From the NCBI GenBank assembly GCA_033439765.1, contig JAULSN010000003.1, positions 5,766,001 to 5,830,000 of the forward strand: a stretch of 64,000 nucleotides of DNA, written 5' to 3'. Under the pieces are notes generated by a model. That model was not told where the DNA came from and did no database searches. It saw only the letters and a list, made by a program, of their open reading frames with translations. The stretch's first letter is position 1. Every line of letters starts with the position of its first letter. This document shows, in pieces, positions 44,372 to 56,044 of the stretch. The DNA is from Lasiosphaeria ovina (taxonomy: Eukaryota; Ascomycota; Sordariomycetes; Sordariales; Lasiosphaeriaceae). Made by a program: the position numbers and the translations under genes.

Positions 44372-44767
44372 ATGGCATCCAGCCACTTCTCGCCGCGGCA
44401 CATCCCCGCACTGATCCTCGCGTCCACGACCACGCTGGGCGGGTTCTGGCCCATGCTCAACGCGCACTCGGCCATGCTGGCGTTTGGTTTCCCGCCGCAC
44501 CTGGCCGAGGCGCCCGCCGCACACCCAGTCATGCTCCAGGGCCAGTCGCGCAGCACCATCCTCGGCGCCCTCATCTTCACCCTCTACTTCCGCCGCCGCT
44601 ACGCCGAGATCGACACGCTCATGGCCATCATGGGGTTCTGGGGCGGCGCGGTGGATGCGTTTGTTGTTTGGAGGCACGGCAGGCCGGAGAAGGCGTTCTT
44701 TCGGCTGGTCACGCTGTGGTCGTTTGCCGCTATTGGGTTGGCGGGCTTGACTGCGTCGTCTGGGTGA
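44372..44767 (+). CDS. DUF4267 four-helix membrane protein
   Basis: Single exon, 131 residues, ATG 44372. Four hydrophobic helices are visible: HIPALILASTTTLGGFWPML, MLQGQSRSTILGALIFTLYF, LMAIMGFWGGAVDAFVVW and FFRLVTLWSFAAIGLAGLTA. The GGAVDAFVVWRHG segment with its conserved Asp and basic loop, and the FG(F/L) turn after helix 1, match the DUF4267 family of small fungal membrane proteins, whose function is unknown but which often neighbour secondary-metabolism genes. High-GC codon use matches expressed genes. It sits between the two GPLTT-family genes, all on the plus strand. Confidence 0.75.
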   Translation: MASSHFSPRHIPALILASTTTLGGFWPMLNAHSAMLAFGFPPHLAEAPAAHPVMLQGQSRSTILGALIFTLYFRRRYAEIDTLMAIMGFWGGAVDAFVVWRHGRPEKAFFRLVTLWSFAAIGLAGLTASSG

Positions 44768-45210
44768 AGTTGCGGGGAGGAGCAGATACTGGGCCTGTGA
44801 TGCAAGTGAGGATTGAAGATTTGTTGCAAAAGTTGGAAATAATTCCCGCACCAACTGGGAGGGTGCCGCATGCCACTGAGTTGATAACTATCGGATAATA
44901 ATCAGAAGGTCGCAGCGATCCTGATATGTATCACGGATCAATCATTGACACGAATTAACCACCAATGCTTCCCGTAATACGGGCAAACCCTTCCCTGGTT
45001 GCCATGGCCGAGGTCGAACTTCGAGGCTCTGTTCGCATCGAGGACCTTGCAAGTTACGGTTGCGTCTTTTTGTGCCTCGTAGCCGTACAAATCCATCTCA
45101 CACCTGCATTCACCTAATCGCGGTTGGAGCAACTGAGATTTCAGAGTTAAAGTTGAACTGACACTACTCCGACCTCCTACTCGCGCAACTCGGTCCGACT
45201 CCCGCACGCC
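44768..45210. other. Intergenic, no gene recognised
   Basis: About 440 bp between two co-oriented genes; promoter region of the 45211 gene. Confidence 0.4.
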
Positions 45211-45652
45211 ATGGCAACCAAGACAGACAACGTCGGCCCTCTGACCACTGTCTTTACCGGCCCAACGACATGTCTGTTGACGACGACGTGGATTGGCAAC
45301 ATGGCCGGATTCTACGTCGCGGCGTTCTGGGACGACATAACGCAGTGCTATCCCACGGGCACCCAGTCACTGAACCTGCACACGGGTTACTACTACTCGC
45401 CGAGGATGTGTCCCAGCAGCTGGGCACCGAGTGTCTCCCTGGCGACTGATTTCTCGACAACCACGTCTGACTACTCGCAGCAAGCGCTGCCAAGGAGACG
45501 ATGGCCTGGCTATGCTGTCCCTCGTAAGTTGAGTATTCTCAATTTCTCAACCTTTGTCGAAACGGTACTTACTGTCTTCACTCGAAGTGGTTATACCCCT
45601 GTCACATACCTGCCTTCGACAAGCTGAGCGCATGGCCCCTGAAAATCGGTAA
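45211..45652 (+). CDS. GPLTT/YYSP-family small protein (125 residues)
   Basis: ATG 45211 (GCCATGG). Exons 45211-45523 and 45588-45652 around a 64 bp intron (GTAAGT...TCGAAG) give 125 residues. The family signatures are in one frame: NVGPLTTVFTGPTTCLLTTT, CYPTGTQSLNLH and GYYYSPRMCPSSWAPSVSLA. Three Cys positions match the paralogue at 43507. The usual C-terminal Cys-rich part of longer family members (CCPSGY-type) is missing, so this may be truncated. No hydrophobic signal peptide is obvious. Its 3' end converges with the next gene, only 14 bp separating the stop codons, so the two transcripts must overlap. Confidence 0.6.
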
Positions 45653-45666
45653 CTTTTCACCACCCC

Positions 45667-48248
45667 CTACGAGCACCCCCTCCTCGGCTGCCGATAATCC
45701 CGCGAGTCAATGCACAGCACGTCTCCCACAAACGGATTGCGCACCACGAGGTACCCGTCGCCCTTGGAATAGGCATACTTGACCCCCGTCGCCAGCCCAG
45801 CCTCGTCCAACTCGGCGACGTCGATCAGCGGCAAGCCTGCACCGCGGCCCGCGCCGTCGGCATGCACGTCGCGCAGCGGCAGGCGCGTGCCGTTGGGGTG
45901 CACGACGCCGGCGATGCCGCCAAGGTTTGTGAGGCCGCCGTCGGCGAACAGCTCGATGATCTCGCTGGTTGTCGAGTTGTATTTCAATATCGAGGACGGC
46001 GACGAGGCCGACGACGCCGCGAACGCGCCGTTGGACGGGTTGCTGCGCAGCACGTGCGCTTGCACGGCCGCGAGCGACGCGAAACGTGGCGAGGGCGGCA
46101 CGACTTCCCAGAAGCCGCGGATGATGTTCTGCCGGCCTGCGGCGACGACTTTAAGCCCGGCCGTCACGAGGTAGTAGCCCGTCTTCGTGTCGCCTGTTGT
46201 GGTGGTGCGGTCGTAGAAGCGGAAGACGACCTCGCGCGCCGTCGTCGGGTTGCTGTCCGCCGGCAACGGCGGGATGAAGGTGTCCAGGCCCTCGCCGGCG
46301 CGCTTCCAGGCGGCCGGCACGCGGAACGGCTCGAGCAGCTTCCCGGTGCCGGGCTTCTCGGTGGTCGTGGTCGCGTACGCCCAGGTGACGCCTTTGTACG
46401 TGCCGAGGTTGCTGGCGCCGTCGGTTGCTGCTGTCGTCGTCAGCAGCGTGTCCTCGGCCATCTTGGCCGTCCCCTCGCCCCAGTCTCGCACGTGACCGCT
46501 GGGCATAACGTACGACGGCTTGGGCGTGAAGTCGTACATGTAGGCGTCGCCCCAGCCCGTCAGCGGGTAGTCGTTGTGGCGGCCCCCGGCCACGTTGAGC
46601 ACGTGGCTCGCGCCGTAGTACAGCTCGGCCGCCCACTCAACCGGCCCGTCGGCCCAGATCTTGGACGACGGCCCGTCGACAAAGTACCGCGGCCAGTGGC
46701 GCTTGGCATAGTTGCGCTCGTAGAAACGCGCCTGCATGCGCGCCCAGTACGCCCGCCGCTTGCGCAGCATGAAGTCGTGCACCGCCCGCGGCACCGTGTA
46801 CGTCTTGTCGCCTAGCAGGTTGCTGTCTTGTGATAGGGCTGCCCAGAGCATGTGGCCCATGCCGTTGCCGTTGTACGCGGCTGGAAAGTAGGCGTCGAGG
46901 TTGATGCGGGCGGGTGACGACGACGGCACGAGGGTGACTGTGTCGTTCCACGCGTAGTAGCCCGACAGCACGCCGGCCATAAATGTGGTGGCGTCGTTGG
47001 CGTACATGGACATGCTGTTGCGGTACTGCGACTGGCGCCGCTGCGGTGCCAGCCGCTTGCCTTCGTGCGACTGGAACGCGAACTTGGTCAGCGTGAAGTC
47101 GATGGCGTTGCGCGCGCCCTCGCGGATCGCGGCGCTGTCGGCGAACAGAAACAGGTTGAATAGCGAGTGCAGCGAGAAGGACTGGTACGGTCGCGCGTTG
47201 GTCTCAAAGTAGTCCGAGTATACGATGCGCGCCCTAGCCTGCAGCAGCATTTCCTCGAACGACGCCGAGTTTTTGAAGTCGTTCCTCTTTATGTACGCGC
47301 CTTTGGTGAGTCTCGGGTCCTTTCGGGGGTTGTTGTAAATCCACTGGTTGGTCAGATACATGCTCGAGAGTGTCATGAGGACATGGTTTTCAGTCTCAGG
47401 GTAGCTAAATAGGTGGTGAGTGATATGTGAGTGGTGTGTTCCCAGCGAAGGAATTGGAAAAAAAAAAGAAGACTAGAAGAAACTAGAAAGAAATACGAGA
47501 ACGAGGAAGACTGACGTGCCCACAAAGTCGATTTTGAACCGCATATGCGAGCCCCAATCGTTGCCGCGGTAAACAAGACCCTTGTCCAGTATGTTGAAGG
47601 CCGCATCGTTGCTTAAGAGAGTGGGTTCATTTTGGAAGAGATACAAGAACGTCACCATCTCCTTCAGAACTACAGGAATCTCCAGGGTTAGAAATCGACG
47701 GGCAAACGGGGCCGCCCACCTCAAGGGGCTACCGCCAACTCACCCATGTCATAGTCTGCCGGTCCTCCGTTTGTGTCTGTACCAGTCCTCGCATACTTGT
47801 ATATCGTCTTGGTCCAGTTTGCCACCATCGTCGGCGCATCGATGAGTGGCTTGGGATTCGTCATGAGGTCTCGATAATCGCCGCTCTTTTGGTACCGTCT
47901 CTTATAAGCCAACAGCCAGGCTGCCATGCGCCGGAAGCTATGTCTACTTCCGTGGTCCTTAAAGGAACCAAACGCATGGGACTTGTGGACCGTTTTGGGA
48001 CTGCCCGTGCCGCCGCGGCAGCCGCGCGGGTTGGTGCATGGCGGTGGTGGCTCGACGACTGTGTATTCAAGTGGCTGAGTGTCGGTGAGATCAACAAAAA
48101 CTTGGATGAGATCATCACGCCGCTGGCGATAGTCTTGCACCGCTTCGTCTACGGATTGTGGAAACCGTATTGCTTGAGTAGCATGCAACAAGATGAGCCA
48201 TAACACCGCAAGGATGACGAAGGAACTGGGCCGCAATCGGCGACGCAT
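45667..48248 (-). CDS. Large secreted protein of unknown function (798 residues)
   Basis: Three exons, 47744-48248, 47516-47669 and 45667-47404, all in phase, from ATG 48248. A basic start plus hydrophobic signal peptide (SFVILAVLWLILLHATQA) marks it for secretion. The middle has a run of paired helices and the motif YPETENHVLMTLSSMYLTNQ across the second intron. It resembles the ETENH/SENH motif seen in some (alpha/alpha)-toroid hydrolases and lyases. Other landmarks are SMYANDATTFMAGVLSGYYA, RHWPRYFVDGPSSKIWADGP, GGRHNDYPLTGWGDAYMYDF and a C-terminal beta-rich part ending CIDSRDYRQPRRGCS. I cannot place it in a named glycoside hydrolase or lyase family; carbohydrate activity is an inference. 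High-GC codon use indicates a functional gene. Confidence 0.75.
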
Positions 48249-51200
48249 TGCGTGTGACCCTTATTGGTTGAACGGGTGTGTTGAGTGGGCCTTCAGTGAA
48301 TGTGCTGAATGAACTTCAATGAGCGACTGTATTGAACGAGTGTGAAACAAATACGAAGCGAGTTGCGACGTATTAAGGGCCTTGGAAACATGTTTCTTTC
48401 TTTTGTCACACGGAAGCCCCGTGTGATATAAAACCAACAATGCTTCGTTCATCTTGCTGGCAGGTCGGTAGGTGTACAGCCTTGACAAACTCCGGTTGCT
48501 CAGCCCCCTTCATCAAACACCGAAGGTAAACGTCCTGTTTACGGCTGAGTGCGGAGCCTCTTCATTGAGAGAGCAGCTGATCCAAAACGGGGCGCCGTAC
48601 ATGTTGTCACGTGGGCTTTCCTCCAATTATCTTGCATGTCCACGCAAACTAATGATGCTTACGGAGGCGCCATACGCTCGTAGGAATGGAAAGCCAGACA
48701 AGAATCTTCAAAGAAGTGGACGTAGCTAAATATGCGAGTGTCTGTTTCCCACGGAATCGGCGTTCTTCAATTACAGAAATAGAAAAAGAGCCCTTAGAAA
48801 TCGTTCCATATCTCTTAACACTGTGTTAGAAAGACAAACATCCGACAACAAAGGGCGCGATACCAAGAGGGGGGCTGAATGCCGATGGCAAGCACGTCCA
48901 GGGGCTAAACAGGCTCATTTTGAGAGAGTTTCTGACCTCACTGCCTGGAACAAGTTTCACAGCCTCCACATCGACTCGAGGGTGGCTTGCGTCGCCCACC
49001 ATGATTTGGCCACGACACCGCTGCCAAGGACCCTACAGCTGAGAGAAACATAGATTGGTGCCCTTCTGGAGATCCTCGACTCAGCCCACTAGATTACCAG
49101 TCCAGTGACTTGCTTCACCGAAAGGTGCATCCACTGAGAGTGAGTGCCGCCTCGCGCTAACTGTCTCCGCCGCTACCGTTGTCAGGGCCAAGAACTGTGG
49201 CTGACTCGCCTACTGGGATGCGCCAAGAAGTCGTCGCAATCGTCACTAGACTAGATTGAACAGCAGAACCCTTGTTCGGATATGGCCGTGGCTGAGATCA
49301 CGGACATGCGAGTGGAAATCCGTGATAGATATGGAAAGAATATGAGATCCCGCAGATGGGAGCTAGTGAGGCTGTCTCGGTACGTAGCAATATCGTACCT
49401 GAACAAGCAATCGAAGAAGCAGTTGGCGACCGTTCCGTGACAAAAAATAGGGCAACCACTCGGGCGCAGAAATTGATGCCGCGAGGCCCAAAGACAGGAG
49501 TTAATTAGTTCGAAAGAAACGAACTTGCCGCCAAGAAGTGAGCCCGACGTTGCGGTCAGACCCACAACCTTGAGATACTCGCAAAACGCATTGGCAAGCT
49601 TTGTTTGGCAACCAGCAAGGGAAGCTCGAGCTGGGTGGGTTATTTCTCGGCGATTTCTACGAGGATACATCCCGCATGTAGTTTGCAACTAGTTAATGTT
49701 CTCCAAATGCCATCTATTTCGGCTAGCCATCTATTTCGGCTAGCCATTTATTTCGGCTAGCCATCTATTTCAGCTAGCCATCCTTATCCCTCACGCCTCC
49801 CCACCTGATGTTCTCCTTCAGTTCATTGCAGCGAGTAAGATGCCTGTTAAACTTGAGGTACATCACTGTTGTACAATCTGAGGGTATATAAGGAGTAGGC
49901 CGTTGGCAATCTGCCAGGGGGTATCCGTTTTGGCAAACGCCACTAGTATCTAAATTGCCCTTGCGGCGACGATGCTTGTGTTGGCTGTGTTTTTGGCGAT
50001 GCGACAAAGCTGACAAACTTGAGTGGGGTGCTTGGGAACTGCGTCTTCTCGGGCATGTCCGACAAATGGAGTTAACTTCTCAAAGGCGAAGTTAATGAGC
50101 TAAAATAACTCAGACCAAGTTGCTCGGATTCTTGAAGCAGGCTCAGGTCCCCATGGCCGCGACCACGCCGACTAGCCATGCCTCGCAGTGCCCCAGCACA
50201 CGACGACCGATCATGAAGGACCGAGGCCGGGGAAGCCTAGACTGCTGAAAACCGAGGCCACGCGCTCGCCAAAAAAACAGCAGTCCAAAACCGGGGCACA
50301 TGTTGTCTGTGTAGAAAATACCCAGCGTACTGCACTGCACGCCCCGTACATGCCGCCGGAGCTGCATGGCCCTCCGACATTGCACGAGCTGCCCGCTCAG
50401 CTGAGAACGTGGTCCAGGGAGCAGTTGTCTTGTTTGTTGCGGTGAAATTTCCCCAATACAGCGAGCGAGCGAAACACCAAGGGATTCCCGGACTTGGAGA
50501 TGCTTTGCACCCAGCTATTCGGCCCTCTCTATTCCACTTTGCCGGCGGTTATCACCTAATTAGTCAGGTACCCATTCCCTAGACACCTCACCTAGCTGAA
50601 GTTGATCTAGCGCATGGCGCCATTCGCACCAAGACAGCCTCTTGGTTATTGCTAAGCAGTTGCACTTGGCAGCCCAACTGCCTCCTCACTTGGCAAAAAA
50701 ACTGCCCAGAGTTGGTGAATCCTGCCGCTGGTTATCAGCACGGATTTAAGAAGATAGCGACAAGCCGGAGCCAAGGCGTCACCCCACTTTGGCCCAGATA
50801 TGGCCTGAGAGATAACCCGGCGAAACAGTTACGCCGCTCGGGACAGGCGCGTGGTCTAGAACATGGCCGAGCGCCGGCTCGGCAGCTGCAGCAGTCTCGG
50901 AGCCGCATGCTTGTCTCAGCCTCTCTCCATAGGCGTTGTTATCGTGGGGGTCGGGACGAGGCCGGATTGGGCGGCGCCGAGATACCTAGCCCACGGCCAA
51001 GACACACTTGACAAGCCCGGCCAGGTCGAGGGCTGCACGTCAAAAGATAGCGGGCCGTTGGTGGCGGATTAATAATGTGACGAGTGGGCCGATCCACGCT
51101 GATCCACGATGGATCATAGTGGTCTTGTATGAGACGATCCGGGCTAAAATGTGAAAATCCGGGGGTGGCATGCACGTGGTTGTATTGTCGAGAAGGTGTA

Positions 51201-51464
51201 ATATGTGGGGGTATTGCGCGATGGCCATGCCAACTCATTGCAGCCGTTTCCACCCCCAACCTAGCCACACCTGCAGTGTGCATGCTGGATAGGCGCAGGA
51301 AGACGGGCAGCTCACGGATGGTGAATTCGCAGTGTTGGTGGCGTGACGGCCGGTTTCAATGAGCACATGTGCTTGCGTCGTGCGGTGCTATTAGTACCAC
51401 TGCGCCTCAGGCCCGAAACGTGTTGTGGCCGCCAGTACCACACGGGCAATCTAATCTGTTCACC
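48249..51464. other. 3.2 kb without a recognised gene
   Basis: Promoter sides of the secreted-protein and MFS genes. Frames such as 49251-49688 (minus) and 50649-51011 (plus) have no signatures. Holds a short tandem array at 49710-49782. Confidence 0.45.
49710..49782. repeat. 17-bp tandem repeat, four units
   Basis: CCATCTATTTCGGCTAG repeats about four times head to tail. Unit 3 has CATTTA for CATCTA and unit 4 has CAGC for CGGC, both transitions. Too short and without spacers to be a CRISPR; it is a minisatellite seed. Confidence 0.85.
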
Positions 51465-53584
51465 ATGGGCCGCACAGATACCGAAGTCCGCACCTACGAG
51501 CGGGACGCCGAGGGCGATCCCCACGACACGCGCGAAGACCGGGTGGTGAAGCCCATCAAGACGTGGAAGGGCTATGTTTGGGACACCTGGGATCTGCCCA
51601 AGGACCAGCGCCGGCTATTGTTCAAGGTGGACGCCTTTGTTCTGACCTTCGCGTCGGTGAGTGGCCCAATTGAACTCGTCTCTTGCAACAAAGACATCTG
51701 ATGCAAAAGCTCGATCCCTCGATCAGATCGGTTACTTTCTCAAAAACTTGGACCAGACAAACGTCAACAATGCATTCCTCAGCGGCATGCAGGAGGAGCT
51801 GGGCATGTGGGGCAACGAGCTCGTTACCAGCGTGTCTATCTGGACCGTTGGCTACGTCGTCGGCCAGATACCGTCCAACTTGCTCCTGACCCGCGTGTCT
51901 CCGCGATGGGTCATCCCTGCACTTGAGCTGGGCTGGGGAGTAGCCACCATCTGCACGGCATCCGTAAAATCATACGAAGCTCTCTACGCGTTGCGATTTC
52001 TTGTGGGCCTCTTCGAGTGAGTCTCGCGCCACCTGTACTCACTCATTCCTGTGTGTCTTCGACTCACCGACCCCCTCCCTGACAGGTCCGGGTTTTACCC
52101 CGGCATCCACTATATGCTCGGCTCCTGGTACACGCCGTCGGAAATAGGCAAGCGAGCCATGATCTTCTGGCTGGCCGGCTCTATCGGCATGATGTTCAGC
52201 GGTTTCCTGCAAGCGGCCGCTTACACGGGCCTCCACGGGCACGGCGGCATGGCTGGCTGGAGATGGCTGTTCGTCATCGACGGAATCATCACAATACCGC
52301 TCGCCCTGCTCGGCTTTCTCTTCTTTCCCAATCTACCGCAGAGCGGCGTGAAGACGTGGTGGACGACGCAGCCCGAGCACGACCTCGCCGTCAGTCGCAT
52401 GAAGGCCATTGGCCGTGCCGGCAAGGTGCCCTGGACGAAGGCCAAGGTCATCAGGATCTTGACCAGCTGGCACACCTACCTGTTGCGTGAGTACAGCACC
52501 CAGGCTTTGTGGACGTAATGGATCTACTGACACCTGACTCCTCCTCAGCCCTGTGTTATATCATCTGGAACAACGGCTCGCCACAGCCCGCAATGGGCTA
52601 CTGGCTAAAGAGTTTCAACGACGCGAAGCACCCTCCCGTGCCAGGCACCACTTTCACAATCCCTCAGATCAACAACTGTAAGCCTGAATTCTGCCTCTCT
52701 CAAAGCCCCAAAGAGTCAAGCTAACCACGCCGTGTCTCTAGTGCCACTTCCCACAACTGGTTTCTTCGTGCTGGTAGCCCTCACCTGGGGCTGGCTCTCG
52801 GACGGACCGTTCCGCGGGGCACGGTGGCCCTTCATCTATGCTGGTGCCCTTATCACTGTAAGGAATCAACGTAAACTCTTTTCAGCCTCAAATTTGTCTT
52901 GCTAACCACAGTGACCCTACCGTGCAGCTCACTTTCAGCATTATCCTGCGCCAAATGCCGCTTTATGACAACATCAACGGCCGCATAGCAGTCTACTGGC
53001 TCGCGAATATTGGCGTAAGTCAAAAACACCACGTCACCAATAGCCGACACACCTTCTGACCAAACTCTTTAACAGGGCGGCGCCGGTCCGCTGATCTTCA
53101 GCTGGGTCAACGAAATATGCTCCGACGACACGGAGAAGAGAGCACTGCTCATCGCCATGGGCAATGATCTTGCCTACGTTGTGCAGGCAGTGGTACGTTC
53201 CCGTTGGCTTTGTGGTATAATTAGTTGCCTGCCCCAGAACTGACACTGATCGCGACACAGGCTCCCAACTTTGTGTGGAAGACGACCGACTTCCCGGCCG
53301 CGACAAAGGGGTATACCTGGTCGATTGTGCTGCAGGTCCTGCTCAGTAAGTCCCTCGCCCAATTGATGCATCCCGGCTTTTGTTCAAAACTGGGTGCGGG
53401 ACATAGTTCCAAGACGTGCTAACAAAGCCCCTGTTGCACAGTTCTCGAAACTGCCCTCATCCAGCTCCTGCTCTGGCGGGATAGAAGACGAGCGGCCCGG
53501 CTGGACGACTCTGACAGTTCATTACGCGCGCCGTCAGCGGATAGCGATGGCTCACCGTTGCCGGTCGATGATGTTGTCAAGTGA
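51465..53584 (+). CDS. MFS transporter, allantoate/pantothenate permease class
   Basis: Nine exons with consistent phases: 51465-51656, 51727-52016, 52086-52486, 52549-52677, 52742-52857, 52928-53014, 53076-53192, 53261-53345 and 53442-53584, giving 519 residues. The anion:cation symporter (Dal5/Liz1/Fen2) signature GYFLKNLDQTNVNNAFLSGM follows the first intron. Then come GYVVGQIPSNLLLTRVSPRW (loop 2-3 motif), ALRFLVGLFESGFYPGIHYM, WRWLFVIDGIITIPLALLGF and a second half with LTWGWLSDGP, NIGGAGPLIFSWVNEICSD and a final FVWKTTDFPAATKGYTW-containing helix region. About twelve membrane helices. A hydrophilic Ser/Asp tail follows. Likely imports a small carboxylate or vitamin such as pantothenate or allantoate; the exact substrate cannot be read from sequence. 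Intact, with its own promoter. Confidence 0.9.
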
Positions 53585-54639
53585 TGCTGGCAAGGTGAGG
53601 AGGGCGTGTTGGGCTGTGGGGTTTGCTATTCGCACACGGTAGTCTCGCTAGTTGGTTGCATTGGGCGGCTCATGTGTGTGAGATAACATACCCTGAATAT
53701 TAGGCAGACGGGCTGCCATGTCTAGGCACCATAGGAAAGCTGTCATGCCACGGTACTGTGGCGCCGTGTCACCTTTAATTAACGTGCGAACCTTCACCGC
53801 AGTTTAATCACGTTTCTTCTTTTGCATAAACATATGCTTTCAACCTACTTCAGGAATTGGCCTCTCTCCTCCTTTTGTGTCAGAGAAAAGATAATTATGA
53901 ATCAGCTGATGCTGGCCGGGTGAAAGGTCTCCAAAGAAATATAGCATGTTTTCTTATGTCTATGACTCTTGCCATGCACAAGGGAGACCGGAAAGTAATT
54001 AGGGAAGAGGTCAAATAAAGCCAAGGTTCGAACAACACCAAGAAAAAGAAATGAACTTTAAGCCTTGGTCACTCTCCTCCGCACGGAACGGGCCATATTA
54101 GCATGGATCTGGACGTGTGCAATGGGATGGAAGGCCGTGGAACGGTTTTCCAGTTTTAAGGATACGAGGTAAATAATGAAATTTCCGAAAAGGGCGAAAC
54201 GTAGTACGAGCCGCTGCGCACAACTGCCACGAGGAGCAAGACTTGCTCTAACCCACGCATCCGTTTTCTCATCAAAATCAGGCAAACTTTGTGTCAGGTC
54301 TAGTTCTAGGCGCACAGATACGACCCGACAAATCGGACAAAACGCGCCACTCAGGCTACCGTCACTTCGCGCTCACTTTCTACTCAACTCACCTCTGCTG
54401 CACTTAGAGAACAGATGAGCTGCTTCCGTAGCCTTTAGTCAACAAAACCTTTTCCCCAGCAACGCACCTGCTGATTCGACCCGCCACCAGGTAGCCCGAC
54501 CGACGACGAGCCACAGCAGCCGCACACTTTCCGCGCAAGGAACCTTGCACCTACAAAGTGCAAAGCGCAAATTGCAAACCACGAAACCACAAACCGCGCC
54601 CCGCGACCGCGCAACACGACAAAGTCTCGCAAACCGCAA
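53585..54639. other. Intergenic, no gene recognised
   Basis: About 1 kb. AT-rich to 54.3 kb, then a CpA-rich leader of the next gene. No coding signal. Confidence 0.45.
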
Positions 54640-55700
54640 ATGGCCGACCAACACCAAGAAAACGAGACGAGCCGTTTCCGGGCGCTGCTCAGCAGCCTCA
54701 GGAAGCTGACAATCTCGACGCCGCCCGGCCTGGCCCGCCCCAGAGACGGAGCCGACGACAGCCTGGACCTGGAGCCCTCAGTCTTGGTCCCGTACGACGA
54801 CTACGATTTCACCGCCGACTCGCACGACACGTCGTTCCGCCGCGCGCTGGCCCAGATCCTGTTTCAGTACCGCGGGCGCGTGCCGGTGACTTTTTTCCGT
54901 GACGTCAAGGTGCGCATTTTTTTATTTTCTTTTAAGGTTCGACAGTTGTGTCACCCCAAACCCACAAACATACTTGAAGATGACAGGCAGGAGTGAAGTG
55001 TAATGCGCGCCGTAGCACATGAACACACACACACACACACACACACACTGACAGACGTTACCAAAAACCCAATGCGAACTTGATTACTGACTTCCCTGAA
55101 ATCAACCAGGCCTACCTCGAGAGCGTGCACGGCACGACGCAGGGCACGACGGAGCTGGTGCGGCAGTTCGTGTACAACTTCGTCTTCTACTTCTGCACGA
55201 CGCGCGGGGGCGCGCGCCTGCAGGCGTCGGCGCTGCACGCGGCGATGCGGGGCCTGGAGCGGGCGGTCGAGAACAACCAGACGCTGGCGGTGCGGCTGTC
55301 GGGGTTCCGGCCGCTGTGGACGTTGGCCGGCGAGCTGCAGCTGCAGGAGCAGCAGCGGCAAGTGGTGGTGATCCGCGAGGCGCTGATGGCGGAGATGGAC
55401 GCGGACCTCGAGAAGGTGCTGCAGCTGTGCCCGCCGCCCCCCGTCGAGGAGGTCGAGGTGGTGCCCGAGTCGGTGCACGGTGGTGACGATGACAAGAGCG
55501 ACGCGGAGATGAAGGACGAGGCCAGCGGCGAGGACACGGATTGGCCTGACGCTCCGGCTCGGGTGTTGTCGGAGGCGGACGAGGACTTGGACTTGGACTT
55601 GGACGATGACGACGACGACACGTACGGCATGATGGACGGTTTCGTTGTGGACATTCGCCTCCCAGAGAGCGACGACGACAGCGACAGCGACAGCGACTAA
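54640..55700 (+). CDS. Orphan protein with acidic tail (286 residues)
   Basis: Exons 54640-54909 and 55110-55700 are joined in phase 0 (RDVK|AYLESVHG) across a 200 bp intron, long for this genome and containing an (AC)13 tract. The N-terminus (DQHQENETSRFRALLSSLRK) and middle are helical: RRALAQILFQYRGRVPVTFF, TTELVRQFVYNFVFYFCTT, LERAVENNQTLAVRLSGF and LQLQEQQRQVVVIREALMAE. The last 80 residues are very acidic (DEDLDLDLDDDDDDTYG, ESDDDSDSDSD). No targeting signal; an acidic tail of this kind suggests a nuclear or protein-binding role. I do not recognise a named family. The strong codon bias and clean intron make the gene real. Confidence 0.7.
55023..55048. repeat. (AC)13 microsatellite in an intron
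   Basis: Thirteen AC units inside the 54910-55109 intron. Confidence 0.85.
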
Positions 55701-56044
55701 GGCTATAGTTATTGCTCTCGGGATTCCGCAAACTCATGCGGCCCAGCTGTCTTGTCTTGTCTTTACGTGGGGTACGAGTGGCATTGTGCCGATGGCTTGG
55801 TTGTATATAACACATGCAGCATAGCATAGCGCAGCGCAATACCCATGCATGGGCGTGCATGAACAAGTCTCGTGGCTTTTTCACAGCACAAAATGAACAG
55901 GAGAGAAATCTCTATCTCATTTGTGATCTCTGACATACATCAAGCCCCACCAAAGCCCCTCAGCCCCGAGCCGCCGATACATGCACGTCGTGAACTGCCC
56001 TCCAACTCCCCCACACCTCATCCAAACCTACCTTACCGGCTTAC
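55701..56044. other. Convergent 3' spacer
   Basis: About 340 bp between converging genes; nothing coding. Confidence 0.5.

Noticed and set aside
45862..46815. 317-codon plus-strand frame opposite the secreted-protein gene
   Set aside because: Shadow frame created by high GC at third positions; Arg/Val/Gly-rich translation without any domain.
49710..49782. CRISPR-like array
   Set aside because: Contiguous 17-bp repeats without spacers, in a eukaryotic nuclear genome.
55102..55884. 260-codon minus-strand frame
   Set aside because: Antisense of the acidic-tail gene; Arg/Pro/Ser-rich mirror of GAC/GAG repeats.
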